From: Pseudomonadota bacterium
GTDB taxonomy: Bacteria > Pseudomonadota > Gammaproteobacteria > Steroidobacterales > Steroidobacteraceae
Direction: 5' to 3'
DNA: 41,732 nucleotides
Assembly: GCA_025357635.1 (NCBI GenBank)
Contig: JANXOV010000055.1
Coordinates: forward strand, 1-41,732
The translations under genes were made by a program, and so were the position numbers. Positions 38,067 to 41,732 of this stretch are shown here, piece by piece (the stretch's first letter is position 1; every line of letters starts with the position of its first letter). Under the pieces are notes generated by a model that was given only the letters and a program-made list of their open reading frames with translations, did no database searches and was not told where the DNA came from.

Positions 38067-38975
38067 ATGTCCGGCAAAAAACCATCCTTGGGTCGTGGCC
38101 TCGCTGAACTGAGCCCTTTCCTGGCGCATCGTCCTGCGAGTCAAACCGCCGCCGTCGCAGCGGAATTGCCGCCCGGGGATCGTCTGGCCACCCTGCCGCT
38201 GGATCTGTTGCAACGTGGCAAGTATCAGCCACGCATCGACATGCGCACGGACTCCCTGACCGAACTGGCGCAATCCATCAAGGCGCAGGGCATCGTGCAG
38301 CCCATCCTGGTGCGCCCGGTGGGCCGCCCGCAGCTGGGTGAATCGCAGCGCTACGAGATCATCGCCGGCGAGCGCCGCTGGCGGGCGGCGCAGATGGCGG
38401 GGCTCACCGACATTCCAGCCGTGGTCCGCGACGTGCCCGATGAGGCTGCGGTCGCCATGGCGCTCATCGAGAACATTCAGCGCGAGGATCTGAACCCGCT
38501 GGAAGAAGCGCGCGCGCTGGCGCGGCTGATCGATGAATTTGGACTGACCCATCAGGCCGCGGCCGAGGCGGTCGGCCGCTCGCGCGCCGCGGTCAGCAAC
38601 CTGCTGCGGCTCATGGAATTGTCGGATGAGGTCAAGACGCTGCTGGAGCAGCGCAGCATTGAAATGGGGCATGCGCGCGCCCTGCTGGGCCTGACTCAGC
38701 GCCGCCAGCAGATTGAAGTGGCCAATCTGGTGGCCAAGAAATCCCTGTCGGTGCGTGAAACCGAGGCGCTGGTGCGCCGCCTGCTCTCGCCTGCCGGGAC
38801 TCCGGCCCGCGAAGCCGCTGCAATCGACCCCGATATTCGCCGTTTGGAACTGGAGCTGGCCGACAAGCTCGGCGCCAAGGTCGCTTTTCAGCATTCGGCC
38901 GGCGGCAAGGGCAAATTAGTGGTCAGTTACAACAGCTTGGATGAACTTGAAGGCATTCTCGCCCATATCCAGTAA
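38067..38975 (+). CDS. parB: Chromosome partition protein ParB
   Basis: ParB binds parS, uses CTP to slide and spread along DNA, and stimulates ParA. It has 302 aa from the ATG at 38067, starting with the usual SGKKPSLGRGLAEL. The CTP-binding and spreading motif GERRWRA is at 101-107, preceded by LVRPVG, and the helix-turn-helix LTHQAAAEAVGRSRAAVSNLLRLMEL (about 159-184, given in two parts: LTHQAAAEAVGRS and RAAVSNLLRLMEL) reads parS. The C-terminal dimer domain ends with LVVSYNSLDELEGIL. It is separated from parA by about 2 kb with two other genes. Confidence 0.96.
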   Translation: MSGKKPSLGRGLAELSPFLAHRPASQTAAVAAELPPGDRLATLPLDLLQRGKYQPRIDMRTDSLTELAQSIKAQGIVQPILVRPVGRPQLGESQRYEIIAGERRWRAAQMAGLTDIPAVVRDVPDEAAVAMALIENIQREDLNPLEEARALARLIDEFGLTHQAAAEAVGRSRAAVSNLLRLMELSDEVKTLLEQRSIEMGHARALLGLTQRRQQIEVANLVAKKSLSVRETEALVRRLLSPAGTPAREAAAIDPDIRRLELELADKLGAKVAFQHSAGGKGKLVVSYNSLDELEGILAHIQ

Positions 38976-39023
38976 TTGTTAAAAACTTAAGGCCCTTCAG
39001 TCGCTTGAGCCTGCCGGAAAAGC

Positions 39024-39052
39024 TTGAAGCACCGGCCCCGCCTCCTTATAAT
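39024..39052 (+). promoter_or_regulatory. Promoter of the atp operon
   Basis: TTGAAG (39024-39029) and a perfect TATAAT (39047-39052) are separated by 17 bases, the best promoter in the window. The transcript should begin near 39059, giving a leader of about 95 bases before atpI. Confidence 0.8.
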
Positions 39053-39078
39053 GCCGCGGCTTTTTTGATCGCCGCGGC
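39053..39078 (+). repeat. Duplicated GCCGCGGC in the atp leader
   Basis: GCCGCGGC occurs at 39053-39060 and 39071-39078. Each copy is self-complementary, and together they can pair as an 8-bp GC-only stem with the loop TTTTTTGATC. The predicted [16 protein letters not shown] inside the first copy, so only part of the stem may be in RNA. It could shape the promoter DNA or the start of the leader. Confidence 0.45.
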
Positions 39079-39152
39079 TCAACAATGACAGTGCAGGAAT
39101 CAAGCCGTAGCGTTCCGGCCCGCGCCCGGCCCCCTTTAGGGATGACCTACGG

Positions 39153-39527
39153 ATGAGCGACACCGTCAACCGCGCCAAGCGGCTAGTAGTGCGTGTCGTC
39201 CTGCTGCAGGTTGCCACGGCGTTGGCGGCAGCGGCGGTGTCGGGGGCTTATTCGGGGTCGCGAGCGGCAGTTTCAGCGATGGCGGGCGGATGCATCGTCG
39301 CCATTGGCACCGCGGTGTTCGGTTGGCGCATGTTCGCACCGGGCATCGCCAGTGCCTCGGTGCTGAATCGCGCGATGATGGCAGGCGAGGCGCTGAAATG
39401 GCTGTGGCTGGTGCTGGCGGTGTGGGCCGCACTGACGAAGCTGCAACTGCTGCCCCTGCCGCTGTTGGCCGGGTTGATCAGCGCGCAGTTCGGCTACTGG
39501 TTTGGTTTGGTGGGTCGTAACAAATAG
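39153..39527 (+). CDS. atpI: ATP synthase-associated protein AtpI
   Basis: A 124-residue inner-membrane protein, first gene of the atp operon. Four hydrophobic segments are visible, the last being PLPLLAGLISAQFGYWFGLV. AtpI is thought to help assemble the c ring or bring in Mg2+. AGGG lies 11 bases before the ATG. Next gene atpB begins 21 bases after its stop. Confidence 0.9.
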   Translation: MSDTVNRAKRLVVRVVLLQVATALAAAAVSGAYSGSRAAVSAMAGGCIVAIGTAVFGWRMFAPGIASASVLNRAMMAGEALKWLWLVLAVWAALTKLQLLPLPLLAGLISAQFGYWFGLVGRNK

Positions 39528-39548
39528 TTCGATTGGGACTGGGGTTGA

Positions 39549-40397
<849 letters not shown>

Positions 40398-40410
40398 TTT
40401 TTTACACTGA

Positions 40411-40707
<297 letters not shown>

Positions 40708-40720
40708 GAGCGCCCAAGGC

Positions 40721-41200
40721 ATGGATCTAACAGTCACCATCGTCATCCAGGGCCTGGCGTTTTTCGCCGTGGCCTGGTTGGTCATGCGATTCGGTTGGCC
40801 GCACATCATCGGCGCCATCGAGGAGCGGCAGAAGAAGATCGCCGAAGGCCTGGCAGCCGCCAACAAGGGTCAGAAGGACCTGGATGAGGCCAAGGTCCGC
40901 GCGCAGGACATCATCAAAGAAGCGCGCGACAAGGCCGTACAGATCGTCGATCAGGCCGGTAAGCGCTCGAATGAGATCGTCGAGGACGCCAAGTCCACGG
41001 CCAGCACCGAGGGCCAGCGCCTGCTGGGCCAGGCGCGTGAAAGCATCGTGCTGGAAAGCACGCGTGCGCGTGAAGGCCTGCGCCAGGAAGTGGGTGCGCT
41101 GGCGGTGAGCGGCGCTGCGCGTCTGCTCGGACGCGAAATCGATGCCAAGACGCACGCCGATCTGCTCGACAAGCTGGCGGCGGAGATCGCGCGTGGCTGA
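40721..41200 (+). CDS. atpF: ATP synthase F0 subunit b
   Basis: A 159-residue stator subunit. One N-terminal membrane helix (VTIVIQGLAFFAVAWLVMRF) is followed by a long charged alpha-helical stalk (IEERQKKIAEGLAAANKGQK onward) that dimerises and binds delta. Starts 13 bases after atpE; its stop overlaps the atpH start. Confidence 0.96.
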   Translation: MDLTVTIVIQGLAFFAVAWLVMRFGWPHIIGAIEERQKKIAEGLAAANKGQKDLDEAKVRAQDIIKEARDKAVQIVDQAGKRSNEIVEDAKSTASTEGQRLLGQARESIVLESTRAREGLRQEVGALAVSGAARLLGREIDAKTHADLLDKLAAEIARG

Positions 41201-41726
41201 GCGAGCCACCATCGCCCGTCCGTACGCGAAGGCTGCGTTCAGCGTGGCGCGCGAGAAAGGCTCGCTCGCCGCCTGGTCGCACACGTTGCAGACCGCTGCG
41301 GCGGTGGTCAGCGATGCGCGCGTCGAACAGCTCGTCACCAGCCCGAACGTCAGTGAGGATCAGCTGGTCGACCTGTTTTCCGATTTGAGCGGCAAGGGCG
41401 ACGACAACGTGCGCAACTTCGTGCGGTTGCTCGCCAAGAACCGCCGTCTGGCGCTGCTGCCGGACATTTCCGCGCTGTTCGAAATCCTGCGCGCCGACAT
41501 CGAGAACACGGCTGCGGTTGAAGTCACCTCGGCGGTGCCCTTGAACGCTGAGCAACAGGCGAAGCTGGCCGCGGCGCTCAAGACGCGTCTGAAGCGTGAT
41601 ATCCAGATGACCACGGCGGTGGACCCCAGCCTGATCGGCGGCGCTGTGATCCGTTGCGGCGATCTGGTCATCGACGGCTCGCTCAAGGGCCGGCTGGCGC
41701 AGCTGCGAACAGAATTAAGCAATTGA
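41193..41726 (+). CDS. atpH: ATP synthase F1 subunit delta
   Basis: Subunit delta, 177 aa from a GTG at 41193, the same length as E. coli. It links the b stalk to the F1 head. The start MAERATIARPYAKAAF is typical; GGAG lies 9 bases upstream, and the gene overlaps atpF by 8 bases. The C-terminal signature DPSLIGGAVIRCGDLVIDGSL is present as DPSLIGGAVI and DLVIDGSLKGRL. The next gene, surely atpA, lies beyond the window. Confidence 0.97.
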   Translation: MAERATIARPYAKAAFSVAREKGSLAAWSHTLQTAAAVVSDARVEQLVTSPNVSEDQLVDLFSDLSGKGDDNVRNFVRLLAKNRRLALLPDISALFEILRADIENTAAVEVTSAVPLNAEQQAKLAAALKTRLKRDIQMTTAVDPSLIGGAVIRCGDLVIDGSLKGRLAQLRTELSN

Positions 41727-41732
41727 TCAATT

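Noticed and set aside
39142-39156. Four-codon frame (ATG ACC TAC GGA TGA) overlapping the atpI start
   Set aside because: The AGGG before it touches its ATG, too close for initiation, and fits better as the ribosome-binding site of atpI itself.

Overview
This window is the chromosomal replication-origin region of a GC-rich gammaproteobacterium. The evidence is the minus-strand block dnaA-dnaN-recF-gyrB, the plus-strand block rpmH-rnpA-yidD-yidC-mnmE beside it, and rsmG-parA-parB running into the atp operon at the right edge. A large GyrB (804 aa, with the C-terminal-half insertion seen in proteobacteria), AqpZ, cytochrome c4, class I fumarase, LpxR and prpBCD fit the Xanthomonadales/Nevskiales/Steroidobacter side of the class. 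That placement is inference; no rRNA or tRNA gene is present to fix it.

Layout. 1-258: 3' end of an accessory-looking gene with a helix-hairpin-helix tail, more AT-rich than the rest. 527-6812 (minus): gyrB, recF, dnaN, dnaA, with a likely oriC (AT-rich stretch plus three near-consensus DnaA boxes) between dnaN and dnaA, and two parS sites at the gyrB/recF junction and inside recF. 6982-10835 (plus): rpmH, rnpA, yidD, yidC, mnmE (ribosome, RNase P, membrane insertion, tRNA modification). 10847-15707 (minus): an autoregulated tetR-mfp-RND efflux operon with a clear TetR operator. 15895-16992 (plus): aqpZ and a small HEXXH protein. 17008-20374 (minus): S33 peptidase plus an ABC-2 exporter pair, tightly overlapping. 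20460-21986: class I fumarase; 21983-23068 (minus): LpxR-like outer-membrane deacylase. 23112-27391 (plus): mnmG, oligopeptide-binding protein, cytochrome c4. 27398-29335 (minus): S9 peptidase. 29408-30981 (plus): MBL hydrolase and a lipoprotein. 31047-36393 (plus): prpB-prpC-prpD-rsmG-parA-GFA, genes nearly touching. 36561-37562: unknown secreted or outer-membrane protein. 38067-38975: parB. 39153-41726: atpI-atpB-atpE-atpF-atpH, with the operon continuing beyond the window.

How it fits together: DnaA, oriC, DnaN, GyrB and RecF start and service replication; ParA/ParB act on the parS sites 2-3 kb from oriC to segregate the new origins; the methylcitrate genes turn propionyl-CoA into pyruvate and succinate, with fumarase in the same central metabolism. 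I find no convincing new defence or mobile system. The most unusual points are: rnpA has no normal start codon after rpmH; the common mnmG-rsmG-parA-parB cluster is broken by metabolic genes and by two genes plus a possible gene remnant between parA and parB; two canonical parS sites are visible; and several genes look leaderless.
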